NCBI GenBank assembly: GCA_033439685.1
Contig: JAUEDM010000002.1
Span: 6,386,001 to 6,450,000 of the forward strand
Direction: 5' to 3'
DNA: 64,000 nt
Source: Apodospora peruviana
Taxonomy: Eukaryota; Ascomycota; Sordariomycetes; Sordariales; Lasiosphaeriaceae
Of this stretch, positions 43,512 to 53,420 are shown piece after piece. Each line of letters starts with the position of its first letter. Position 1 is the stretch's first letter. Position numbers and translations under genes: made by a program. A model generated the notes under the pieces. That model ran no database searches. It was not told the DNA's origin and saw only the letters and a list, made by a program, of their open reading frames with translations.

Positions 43512-44923
43512 GGTCGCTGTTGTATATGATAGGAGGTAGTGCTAAAGCGTCGAAGGAAGATGGGGTGATATAGTTCTAAAAGATGTGAAAGAGCCGGGTA
43601 CTGGTGGTCAGAAATGATGATTTGGATGATGTGAAGATGATGATGGAGAAACGGCAAGCGAGACGAACGTTCTCTGCCATGGCATTATATACCCGATTGT
43701 TGCCTGTTCTAGGTATCTCAAAGATTCAACTCGGATGTAGTACTCTCACTAATTGGTATTGGCAGTGGAGGACATCATGAGGATTCACGACTCACAGCCA
43801 GCGACTGGATTTGAAGCAAGCCACCGAATCCGTCCTTCTGATACTGACGTGACCCGGGCCGCTCCGAATATCCGGTCTGGTGCGGGCCGAAGCGCATCAC
43901 CTACCGGACTGGGTGATGACTCCGGTCATTGCCTCTCAATATTTTTGTAATTGTGCAAAACATCATTCTGTTCCATGAGTGGCTGGAGGGCATCTAAAGT
44001 TAGGGAGTCTGTCGCGTGAAATCTGCTCATATGCTTCCTGATGGATTCTCGAGACAGCTGACAAACACGACCCGGGGCTGGCACAGCGTTCAGGTTGTGC
44101 GAAGCTTTGCCGTAGCGCAGGATTACATTGGGGCCAAGGGTGGGAACTAATTCAGGTGGGAAAATTTACCGCTCGGTGATAAGATGTCCTTACGGTGAAG
44201 AGGCTGACCTGTACAACTATATCATCAAATCCTACGACCGTACGGCGAGGCTGTCGGACTCTCGCATTTGTGGGTTGCATCCAGTCGTCGGTTTCTGGCG
44301 GCTACTGATTATCAAGGTGTACATCAACACGAGATTATTGAACACGGAGAGCGGACTTTGAGCTTTAACGGGTGAATCGTCTCAGACCATACCTTAGGCA
44401 GACGGCGCCAAACCTTTGGTCTGGCCAACAAATCTTTTCTATTCAGAGAAAGAGGAGGGTGGCGATTTCCACATTCGTGTAATCACTGATATTCAGTAAT
44501 CCGTGGATGGGTTCGCATGGTCTCCAGGAATGTATCAAGCCCCGTCATGGAGGGTCATGCTCTCAAACTCAAGAGCGTGCGGGCTATCTGCAAATTATCC
44601 TCATGTCCAAGCATCCAATCTCACAGAAAGGTATAAGTTTCAAGACATCTCTCCCTAAAAAGGTTGTTTCAATGCCATCCAAAACATCCAGCAAGTTAAA
44701 TCAACGAACCCTGTTACTCTATTAAGCTTTGTCTGCAACTCCAGAACCCAAATTCTACACATATTCCATCTCCGCTCTGTAACGAGGCTTCTTACCTGCG
44801 AACCATATACTTATTCATATAACAACAGTAGCTATCGCCCCAATACCATCTGCTCTCTACTTATCACACCCCTTGTCGCCTTTGCCTAGACCCCAACACT
44901 TTAAAAAAAAAAGCCCAGCCAAC
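43512..44923. other. Intergenic 1.4 kb, divergent promoters
   Basis: Lies between two outward-facing genes for secretory-type proteins (minus-strand gene to the left, plus-strand gene to the right). No other coding signal is supported. Confidence 0.45.
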
Positions 44924-46075
44924 ATGTCCACCGCCGTCATCCTGGATGGCCTCGCCCTCATCGGAATAGTCATCAGCACCGTCCCCGTCCTCTCAGACTT
45001 CTTCAACCCCAAACCCGACAGCCACTTCACCACCAAGATCCGCCTCGTGGCCGGCGACGGTGACGCCACAGAAGGCAACACGCCCAACATTGCCATCTTC
45101 GACCGCTCCGGCAATGTCATCGGCAACTCTGCCCTTTCCAACCCCGGCCCGTACAAGGGCTTCAAGTCCGACATAATGCACAAGGGCGCGCCCCGGGACA
45201 TTCAGATCGAACAGACCAACAAAGACAGTGCCGCCAACGGGGCAGAGTACCTCGCGCTGAGCGCGAGTGGCGACAATGCAGTCTGCATCTCGATCATCAC
45301 GGTCACCACGCCGTCAGGCGTTCAATACAGCTGGATGGGCGACATCGCCAAGCAATGCGGTTACCCATGGTTTCCAGGCAACGTCGTCACGTCTATCAGC
45401 ACAAAAGGGGAGGTGCGTCCCGCCTGCGTCTGGTTGGATAGCGATGCAACCAACAAAATGGATACAAAGGGATTGGGGATACACCTGCCCAGTTTCCAGA
45501 GCAATGCCGAGCGGGAAGAAGACTTTCGGAACCATACCGACAGGTTGTGCAAGTCGAATCCAAGATTTATGCGGTATACCAAGATGGGTTGGTTGGCGCC
45601 GATCCCCTACTTCAAGGAGCCGGTGTACAATCAGTCGACGCTGCTGGATTTTGGTGACCAAGCGCTCAATAAGAGTAACTGGTGGCTCAAGGGTATGGAT
45701 GAGCATAACAAGCCTTTCGATTCCAAGTGGGAGGATGTTCCGAAGAAGGTGACGAAGAAGGATGCCTTGCCAGAACTGAAGAATAAACGGCCGGGTCATT
45801 TGGTTGTCACGACCTTCGGGGGACATAGTGCTAAGGAGTTGTGTGAGAGCATGTCCTCGTACGGCCCGGATTTGGTGAATCCGGAGGAAGGGTACTATTG
45901 TGATATGGGGAGCAAGACGCTGTGGGAGGTGTGTAAGGATGGAAAGCGGACGGCATGTTTTGATACGGAGACGAATACTGTGAGAATGGGGAAGATGAGA
46001 TGGTGGGATGAAAAGATGTCTCGGAGAGCGGTTCCGAAAAGTAAGAAGTTCACCGAGGTGAGGCGGTGGACCTAG
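44924..46075 (+). CDS. Uncharacterised protein with N-terminal signal/anchor segment
   Basis: The first ATG in the frame is at 44924, giving 383 residues in a single exon. The N-terminus is a hydrophobic segment (VILDGLALIGIVISTVPVL), either a signal peptide or a signal anchor. The rest is globular, Trp- and Cys-containing, with segments such as SWMGDIAKQCGYPWFPGN, RPACVWLDSDATNKMDTKGL, GYYCDMGSKTLWEVC and MGKMRWWDEKMSRR near the basic C-terminus. About seven cysteines could form disulphides. I recall similar proteins of unknown function in other filamentous ascomycetes but cannot name a domain. The frame is intact, which contrasts with the decayed genes to its left. Confidence 0.72.
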   Translation: MSTAVILDGLALIGIVISTVPVLSDFFNPKPDSHFTTKIRLVAGDGDATEGNTPNIAIFDRSGNVIGNSALSNPGPYKGFKSDIMHKGAPRDIQIEQTNKDSAANGAEYLALSASGDNAVCISIITVTTPSGVQYSWMGDIAKQCGYPWFPGNVVTSISTKGEVRPACVWLDSDATNKMDTKGLGIHLPSFQSNAEREEDFRNHTDRLCKSNPRFMRYTKMGWLAPIPYFKEPVYNQSTLLDFGDQALNKSNWWLKGMDEHNKPFDSKWEDVPKKVTKKDALPELKNKRPGHLVVTTFGGHSAKELCESMSSYGPDLVNPEEGYYCDMGSKTLWEVCKDGKRTACFDTETNTVRMGKMRWWDEKMSRRAVPKSKKFTEVRRWT

Positions 46076-46134
46076 GGGGGGAAGTTGCCGAGCTAGGATC
46101 TACGATTATTTGTGCATGGCTGCGGAATATGCTG

Positions 46135-46168
46135 TTGGAGTCTGGAGTTTGGAGTTTGGAGTTTGGAG
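46135..46168. repeat. 7-bp tandem repeat (TTTGGAG)
   Basis: About five head-to-tail copies of a 7-base unit, one variant (TCTGGAG), just after the stop of the preceding gene and before the LINE 3' end. Confidence 0.8.
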
Positions 46169-46192
46169 CAACTTTAGAGATCATTGGGTTGA

Positions 46193-47680
46193 AATATTAT
46201 TAGTATTATTCATACACCGCTGTGCCCTTAGGCGCGTCGGACCTTCAAAACTATTTACTGTACAGGAAAACCGTGCCCTTACGGGTCGGGTGAAAAACCG
46301 GTACCAACAATTGAGAAAACACATCAGTGACTGAGCCTGTAAATTCAGAAGAAGAAGACCTCCTGGCCTTCGATGGAGGGGGTTTCAACCTGCCGACTCC
46401 AATTCTAGCGTCCTTGCTAGATTGTACATTGGTAATCTTCCCGTATCCATCAGCCAGCTCAGGATCCTTCTCGTTAGCCGTGCAGCTAGGGGATCAATGC
46501 TCTTTAAGACAGAGTAAAAATCCCGTCGAGTCCGAATATCTGCTCTCTTCCATCTTCGAGTTAATGGTGGAGCCAAACACCATATGACTAGGTGTTCGAC
46601 AGTTTCACGGCCTTCATCGCACTCGCAAAAGGTCGGTGGTTCCCCCTGTCCAGGCTGCAATTGTTATAGCGGATTCTTCTACCGCTGTTGGTCTCCGTGG
46701 CCCGGCGGCTGCTCGTCGGCCTCTTTTGTCTCTCCTCGACTGGAACCTTTGGTACAGTTTGGCGCGGGTCTCGTGAACTATGCTACCTGGGGTCTTCGTT
46801 CCCCCTTGGCCATCGTCAAGGGTGGGTTGCGGGCTTCTTCCTGGGAAGTCAGTGCTACTAGCACTGTTGCCCGAGTCGCATGCTGATGTTCTGGTACTCG
46901 AAATTTGACCTTATCGATTGTCCGGAGGCCAGTCTCCTTCCCAAATGCTTCCTCGGTCATCCCCTGAAGATCTCGCTTCCATACTCCCTTCAGCAAGACT
47001 GCGAAGGTTCTTTTGCTTTCCTCAGCCTGTTGTCCAAATGCCTCTTTGATCCACACGCTATTGGTAGAGTGCCAGTCCCTCGTCGTCATCCCTTAGAAGA
47101 TGATAACGGTGTCTCCGCTTGGGAGCTTGCGCGCCGCGACAGCTCCTTCTTTGTCGACGCCTGGTTGACAGCCTGGATAATCTCTTGCGGTGTCCGTTTG
47201 GCCAGATCGGCTGGCATCCCTTTGCCTCTTAACTAAAATCTCCTTGTTTATTCGGGTTGGTACTCTCTTTGTTGCCGTGGTGGGCTGTGCCTGAGAGTGG
47301 GTAGGTCCCTGGGAGGCCACTGCAGCCCAGGATCTTTTCTCCTGGGTTCCGTTTACTGCTGCCTTTACCTCCTCGGCCACCACCTTGCGGAAGTTGGCCA
47401 ATGATATGTTTCCAGTTTGGGCTTGAGACGCATTGTGGGTCTTCTGGACCAATGCCAGGAGGTCCTGTCCTATACCTCTGGCTGCTCCTTTCATGTCTGG
47501 GTTTGCCATACTCACTAGCCCATCTACCTTCTTCCTGATAGCTTCGATATCAGTAATGGTGGGGAGCGGGATGGGAGAAAGGGGGCGCCCGAATGCAGGG
47601 ACCGGGCAAGGCCTCCTCCTCCTCCTGTCTAGTCGGAGCCAAAAAGGGGGCCATCTTGTCCCCCTTTCCACTGTTTAAGC
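46193..47680 (-). mobile_element. Internally deleted Tad-like LINE (ORF1 plus ORF2 C-terminus)
   Basis: Minus-strand non-LTR retrotransposon fragment. The 47671-47093 frame and, after a frame change, 47089-46778 look like LINE ORF1 (EAIRKKVDGLVSMANPDMKG, FRKVVAEEVKAAVNGTQEKR, SWAAVASQGPT, then FAVLLKGVWKRDLQGMTEE). Directly afterwards 46660-46385 is the very end of ORF2, a zinc-binding CECDEGRETVEHLVIWC followed by a short helical tail. The endonuclease and RT domains, about 3 kb in a full element, are missing. The 3' end at about 46193-46215 is a TAA-rich tract (taatactaataatatt on the element strand), as in Tad-type elements. Zinc motif and tail are seen; family assignment is from recall. 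Confidence 0.78.
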
Positions 47681-49895
47681 GGGTTGCTAGGGGTGATGAC
47701 TTGAATTTGCGTGACTGGTCGAGACTGAAGAGGAAAGCGGGTCCTCAAAAGAAGAAAATTCTGGCGCGTTGACTGCGACTTTGCCAACTTTGGGGACCGT
47801 CGCAGCGGTGCGCAGCGGCCTCCGTGCTGGAATTATTGTAGTCGATGTGTAGTGCTTTTGTAGAGCATTTGAATAAGGTTATAATGGAGGGTTTTGCCGC
47901 GGTATCGGTTACCATATATATATATATACAGCCCCATCCGCTATTAGTGGGGATACACGTCAAGCCCCCACCGTCAACAGCGGGACCATCTCCTACTGTG
48001 GTAGGTCGGAAGGGCTGGGTCTCGTATATATCCTCTGCATTGGTAATGTGGTCAAGTGCCGAATTTTTATTGGTGCTGGGCTGCTTTTGAAACGAGCGAC
48101 CACTAGGCCACCTTCTTGTCGTAACTGTGCCCAGGCTGGGGTCCGCGCTCCCTAGACGGGGACAGCTGTTTTCATGAAGAGTCGAGGAACTGGAGAGGGC
48201 AAGAGGTTTCCTTCTAGCAAAGGGCTCCGGCTCCATGCCCGATTTGCGTTGTCCAGGTCCATAATCTGTCGTAAGCCGCATCCTAAACCGGGAGAAGATG
48301 TGGTGGGAGTCTGAGAACACGGTTTGACGTGCATGAACTCTATATAGGACTCGTAGTCAAATGTGAAAAGGTGCTTAGAGAGTCAATGAACCTTCTGAAG
48401 GCGGTCAGTAGCTCGAGTTTATACGGTGTCGCTGAGTCGTTCATAAACCAGTCACTGTCAGCGAGATATCTCTGCACGTTATGCCACGGCGCGTTTCCAG
48501 TTTTGGGATCGGACCAATAGTGGCTGTAGAATCACCTGGTGGCGGTGGCTGATATTGCAGTTCCTGTGAGCTCCAAGCTGCCGTTCGCTGACTGGTTGTA
48601 TCTGAGTAGCGATTCAGCTGTCGGGATGCCCAGAGTCGAGAGGAGGGGAGCGCAGCCAAGTCATATAGCAGTGTACGTCTACATATGGCAGGCGGCATGT
48701 AATTTTCAACCTCGAAGACTTGCCAAAACATTGTAAGGTGTGAACCAAAAGAAACTGATATATACCATGGACCCGAAGATTATTTCGGTGGAGTAACGTA
48801 CAAAAGTAGAGTCTGTTCTGAGTGGCATGGGCACCACCTAACAAATCCGGCGACTCCCGCCTCTATCTAGATGGGTAATATATCAATCCCCGTCAGTGAT
48901 GCCCGAACCTTAACCACAGGCTCACATTTCTCCCGTAACAGCAACCATCTCACTCTGGAATAGAATACATCGCCAAGTGGCTGGCGGCAATCATTAAGCC
49001 AAGTCCGAACTCGTGCACTCTCTAGTTCGGATTGACTGCTAGAACTGGGTCCTTCGACTCTGAGTAACGATACTCTGGCACGCATGTCTCGAAAGCCGAA
49101 ATTGGTGGAAAGGAGAAATGGGGGCCATTGCGAGTCTCTGCTGTTTCGAAATAACAGCGCGATCACCGTACCGGTGGTGTCCAGGACGGGAAAGTCAACG
49201 GACGTTGATGCATGCGTCGACCCTATCCCGTATTGACCTGTCCCAATCTTATCAGATGCTTTGGATCTCAGTAAATGTGTATCCCAGGTCCACAATCGGT
49301 ACCCGGAAACTGGCTTTGGGAGTGCACATAAGCAAGCGTTCAGGAGCGGCCAATTCATGAGAGAACAGCTTGCAGCGACATCCTGCAACGGCGACAAGGT
49401 GAGGGAGTTGTTCTTCTTGAACGAGCTGGTCAGCAGGCAGAGGGATGGGCCACTGTCACATCTATAGACCACCCTAATCACACCCGGCGAATTCACGTTC
49501 TCGACATGATGTCAGCCTCGATGCTTACCTTAGAAGACGTTGTGCCCAATCACCTCGGTATCAAGTAACTCAAATGTCCTAGACGTCTCTAGCCAGAATC
49601 ACTACGGTATTTCTATTCTAATTGTTGCTTGTAAGATGTTGACTGGTGCGCCATCCTTGTCGAACGGTAATAAATCTACCGGAGATAGTAAGTTGCTAAT
49701 ATGACGATAACTATCAGTCAAAGAATAGGCCAAGAGCCAGCATCTGACGAAATTGGCATCAAAATACGTCACTTAAGCGACCAAGCGGTAAGGCTAGTAA
49801 AGAGTTACCATCAATTGGGCCGCTTCGAGGATTTAAAAGAAACTCAGCGTACAAAAGCCTGCCACATATCGAGAGCTTCCACTCTCTTGTCGGCG
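47681..49895. other. Repeat-rich region without intact genes
   Basis: Holds a TA dinucleotide run at about 47914-47928 and many short frames. The longest (48867-49496, minus) is discussed separately. No intact gene is supported. Confidence 0.4.
48867..49496 (-). pseudogene. Possible relic of a HET-type or other protein (weak)
   Basis: An open frame of 209 codons without an ATG at its start. The segment GPSSSSQSELESARVRTWLNDC faintly resembles the helix that precedes the conserved core of fungal HET-domain proteins, but the core motifs are not visible. I list it because it is the longest open stretch in this region, not because the identity is secure. Confidence 0.2.
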
Positions 49896-50765
49896 ATCTG
49901 GCCGGCCCAAAATCCTCCGGGGGAAAGGCCGCAATGAACACGAAGTCCTCGCAGTCGGGTCTAATGGTGGTGGCCCATTGGGACCGTCACTACTGAGTTG
50001 TCAATTAGTCTTACATATGGTTCAGCGATTGCTAACGCTGCATATCACTTGAGCTCCTCATAGTTTAGCAGACTCTGCTGCACCTCTCTCTGTTTGTGAA
50101 CATTAAGCTGAAGGATCTCGAGCATTCTGGGCTCCATTGTGTAGCCAGCACACTCGACAGTTCTTGCTGAAGGACTCGTGTGGTCCTCTGCATAATACGC
50201 ATTGCACCATCGGGCTTTGACAGGCCTTGTGGTGATGCCCCTGTGCTGCACACCTACCGCATGTCTGCGGACTTCTTGCAGGCGAAGACCTTGTGGCCTA
50301 TCTCCTGACAGCTGTAGCATTAGGTTGGGCCACCTCGGAGTGTAAACACAGATGTATAAGCAGATTCTCCCGTTAAGTGGAAGTAGTGGATGTCTAAGAG
50401 CCGTCTAGCATCGCTGCCTTTAGTGACATATACGACCATCGAGCCATATGCTTTGCCAGCGTCCTTCCTACTAAGCCAGGCAATCTTTGCGTTATCGACT
50501 TCGGTCTCGGCTCCTAGCGCTTCCGTTGCTCCCGGAAGGATATTCCCGTCCGTATCGAGGACTGCAGTTCGGTTGGCATTGTTGATTCTGATCGGGTACA
50601 GTTGGTCTCTGAGTACCTGCACTCCAGGGACCGGAATCTTCTGTGCTGCGTCCTTGACAATTTGCACCTCATTTTCGTCTCTGCAGAGTTGCTGCAGTTC
50701 AATTTTGTCCGCAGCGACACGAATCAGCAGGTCCGATTCAAGACTACAGCCATCTGCGATAACAA
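49896..50765 (-). mobile_element. Second Tad-like LINE fragment (ORF1 zinc knuckles and ORF2 start)
   Basis: Minus strand. The 50765-50320 part encodes the ORF1 C-terminal half (VQIVKDAAQKIPVPGVQVLR, NAKIAWLSRKDAGKAYGSMV). After a stop near 50320 come CCHC zinc knuckles in shifting frames (CYSCQEIGHKVFAC, CAAQGHHHKAC, CVLCRGPHESFSKNC). The start of ORF2 follows at about 50105 (MLEILQLNVHKQREVQQSLL), which is the endonuclease N-terminus, with further degraded pieces to about 49900 (VVTVPMGHHHWTRL). In-frame stops show that it is dead. It is not the same copy as the first LINE: the surviving portions differ and the ORF1 sequences are only distantly alike. Confidence 0.78.
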
Positions 50766-51000
50766 CGGCCGTATAGGATGGATCAAGCACGCCGACGCCA
50801 GGTACTACAAATCGTCCAACCTCATGAACATCCTCAACGACAAGCTGCGCCAAAGGCCGCCAAGAAGACCGAGGATGCGCAGCCCGCCCCTGCCGAACCT
50901 GAACCGCGTGCGCCTGAGCCGGCGAAGCCTATCAGTGAGGCCGTGCAGGTTACCGAGAAAGACCTCAACGAGCCGTACGCTCCCGTCGAGGTTATACTAC
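50766..51000 (+). pseudogene. Fragment of an unidentified gene next to the LINE
   Basis: Directly at the LINE boundary, GWIKHADARYYKSSNLMNIL is readable in one frame, and after a single frame change an Ala/Pro/Glu/Lys-rich tail (AKKTEDAQPAPAEPEPRAPE) in the next. It has the look of the 3' part of a host gene carried or trapped beside the retrotransposon. I cannot identify the parent gene. Confidence 0.35.
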
Positions 51001-51099
51001 TAGTATCTTTACTTCATCACCGCCATCTTCAACACCAATCACCATCACCTTTACCATTACTAGTAATCAACGAACAACGCCACTCCTCCAACCATCATT

Positions 51100-51524
51100 A
51101 TGAAGACCTCAACCATCATCGCTCTGGCTCTTGCCTGCATTCCCAACCTGGCCGCAGCCGATTGTTTCAAGGGCAGCAACAAGCGTCCAGACCATCCCCT
51201 CGAGGTGATCAACTTCTTCTATAACGCCGGTTGCGAACTGCAAGGGAACAAACTTGAGAAGAATAAGGAATTCAAAAAGACAGGAAAATCGACCGACGAA
51301 AAATGTCTCAACGTCCTGGTCAAGAACCACGGCGATACGAGGACTGTCACCAGTGACGAGGCCGTAGCTGCGTGGGCCCGGGAGTGGACCGGATGCGAAC
51401 ACGGCGGCAAGAGAACCGATGGCACACTCGAATATATGTAAGTCGTCTTTATTTTCTTGGATGTTTGAAATAAAAGCAATGTACTAACAACTCTGGCTGT
51501 TGTAGATGGCACCTGGACTGCTAG
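51100..51524 (+). CDS. Small secreted protein (effector-like), 118 residues
   Basis: Two exons, 51100-51437 and 51506-51524, with a 68-bp intron (GTAAGT, branch-like CTAAC, TGTAG). The start MKTSTIIALALACIPNLAAA is a clean signal peptide, with the mature protein from about Asp21. The mature protein of about 98 residues has five cysteines (DCFKG, AGCELQ, EKCLNV, TGCEHG and the final LDC), and the last residue is Cys, contributed only by exon 2. The core is Lys/Asn/Glu-rich. Size, signal and cysteines fit fungal small secreted proteins, some of which are effectors or antimicrobial proteins; no fold is recognised. It lies only 0.3 kb from a dead LINE. Confidence 0.72.
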
Positions 51525-52159
51525 ACGGAATTTTGTTGAAAATAGGCTTTTATATAGAAGCTTATCTAGGAGGGGGACTGTTTGAGGAGGGAGATGTAAA
51601 ATCCAAGTTTAGAATAATATGCATATTCTAAGTGAAATTTAATTTGTTTTCATCTGATGTCGTTATCAAACCGCAAGACGGGTCGGCGCAGGAGTAGGCG
51701 TCGGGTAATACTGAGGTGCACCTGCCATACCATCCTTGTCTCCTTGTGAACAGATGGGAGAGCAACCGTGACAAGTCGGTTTCACTACGCACCTGCCTCT
51801 TAAGTGCCAAGTTGACGTACCGGAGATCAACTTCGTCCTAGGTGTCCCTGTCTTCATCATCTTATTTCCAGGTTGCTAGGTCACCATTGTCTTCCCAAGC
51901 CCAAGCAAGGTGCGGCCTCTCGAGAGTCATAGACTAAAGGCTGCAGAGAAACTTGCAATAAGGAAAATTTATCATATTCTTTAAGGGTCCCAGGGCTCCA
52001 GCTACACAGTGCACAACAATCCGTCGGTCTGTGAGGAGGGCAGCTTCCCTACTCCAGCGATGTCCCTCAAGTTGGCTTTGGACCATCTTTGCCAATCGCT
52101 ATGGCCTTCCTTACCAAAAACATTCGACAATACCCCCAAAAGAACATCCTCAACTCTTC
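51525..52159. other. Intergenic 0.6 kb
   Basis: Between the small secreted protein and the oxidoreductase relic. Nothing recognised. Confidence 0.4.
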
Positions 52160-53420
52160 AGACTTCCACCGTCACCGCCCGTCTGTAAGTAAGCCGCATC
52201 ACGGCTTCCACCCTCCCGTCCTAGTCCAAAACAGCCCATCCGGATCAGCACTCGCCGTCACCTGCCTCGCCAGCGCCCGACTCTCGGGCCTCAGTCTAGC
52301 AAAATAGTCCTTCCAGAAGAAGCCATAGTTCCTAAATAACGGCAAGTACACATCAGGCAGCGTCCCGTCGCGCTGCCACGCCAGCACTTTTCCCTAATCC
52401 CGCCGTAGGTTGCCTGCATCGTGCCCGCCATGCGCTCGTAGTCGCTCGGCAGCAAAAAACTGTAATTGATCTCCAGGATCATCCTGTGCGTATCCGCATC
52501 GCAATCATCAGGGTAGGACTCCTTTGTCTAGCCGCCTTGGCGATACGTTTCGGGAAACGGCTGAAACGCAATCGATGCCACGACTGCAGGTACCGCGATG
52601 ACGGTAGACGACACGTTGCGCCAGTGCGCGTGGATGGCGGTCATAACGCCCTGGTGGTTTGCAGAAGGCAAAGGGATCGTCTCGGTGCCGATAGTCACCA
52701 CCGAAAGCGGACGATGACCCAGTTACTAACGGCCATCAGGTTGGCGTACGTGCGGGTGCGGCAGTCGTTGAGCAGTGGCCCAACCGAGGCAAAGATGTCA
52801 AAGGTCCCCGGCGGCGGTGTCGCACCGTCTTAAAACAGAAAAATTATCCAGCTGTAGACGAGGTTAACGTTTGTGCCCTTGGTGGTGATGATTACCGCCG
52901 CCTTATCGTCGGTGTTGTACTCGGTAAAGTCGCGCACAGCTTTGAGCAGCTTCGCGTCTGTCTTTGGCGTGCGTGCGAAGAACAGGTTGCCGCCTCAGAC
53001 GTTGCCCTGCCGGTGGGCTTGGACGAAATCCGTGGTGACTATGCCGAAGTTGTTGCCCCCTCCCTTGACGGCTTTGAACAAGTCCGGGTGGTTGGTGGCG
53101 GTCACCAAGACGACGGTGGCGTTGGGGAGGACAAGTTCGTATTCTATGACTGACGATGCGGACCACCCGTACTACGCCGACATGTATAAGAGACCGCCGC
53201 CGAGAATCAGGCCGCCCACACCCGTGTTACCGATCCGTCCGCCGACAAATGTCCATCCGGTACCCTGCCGCTTGGCAGCGAGAGGAGATCACGTCCCGCA
53301 CGTCAGGCGGCCACAGCCTGCTTAACGGCTGTAATTCCCTATTACTCGCTAAGATCTTCGACAAGGCTTCCCGGGCATTTGTATCCCCGAAGAACCAGTT
53401 TGTAACGAGCCAGTGCAATG
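52160..53420 (-). pseudogene. Decayed FAD-linked oxidoreductase (BBE-like)
   Basis: Minus strand. In one frame near 53220-52900 I read GGLILGGGLLYMSA, then a TAG stop, then YGWSAS, SVIEYELVLPNATVVLVTAT, NHPDLFKAVKGGGNNFGIVT and TDFVQAHRQGN. These are the FAD-binding PCMH signature of berberine-bridge-type oxidases. A second stop follows, then GGNLFFARTPKTDAKLLKAV and DFTEYNTDDKAAVIITTKGT. Further frames near 52480-52199 carry the substrate-domain and C-terminal parts (NYSFLLPSDYERMAGTMQAT, LFRNYGFFWKDYFARLRPES). The 5' part (53418-53227) is shortened and scrambled. At least two in-frame stops and several shifts make it non-functional. Confidence 0.78.
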
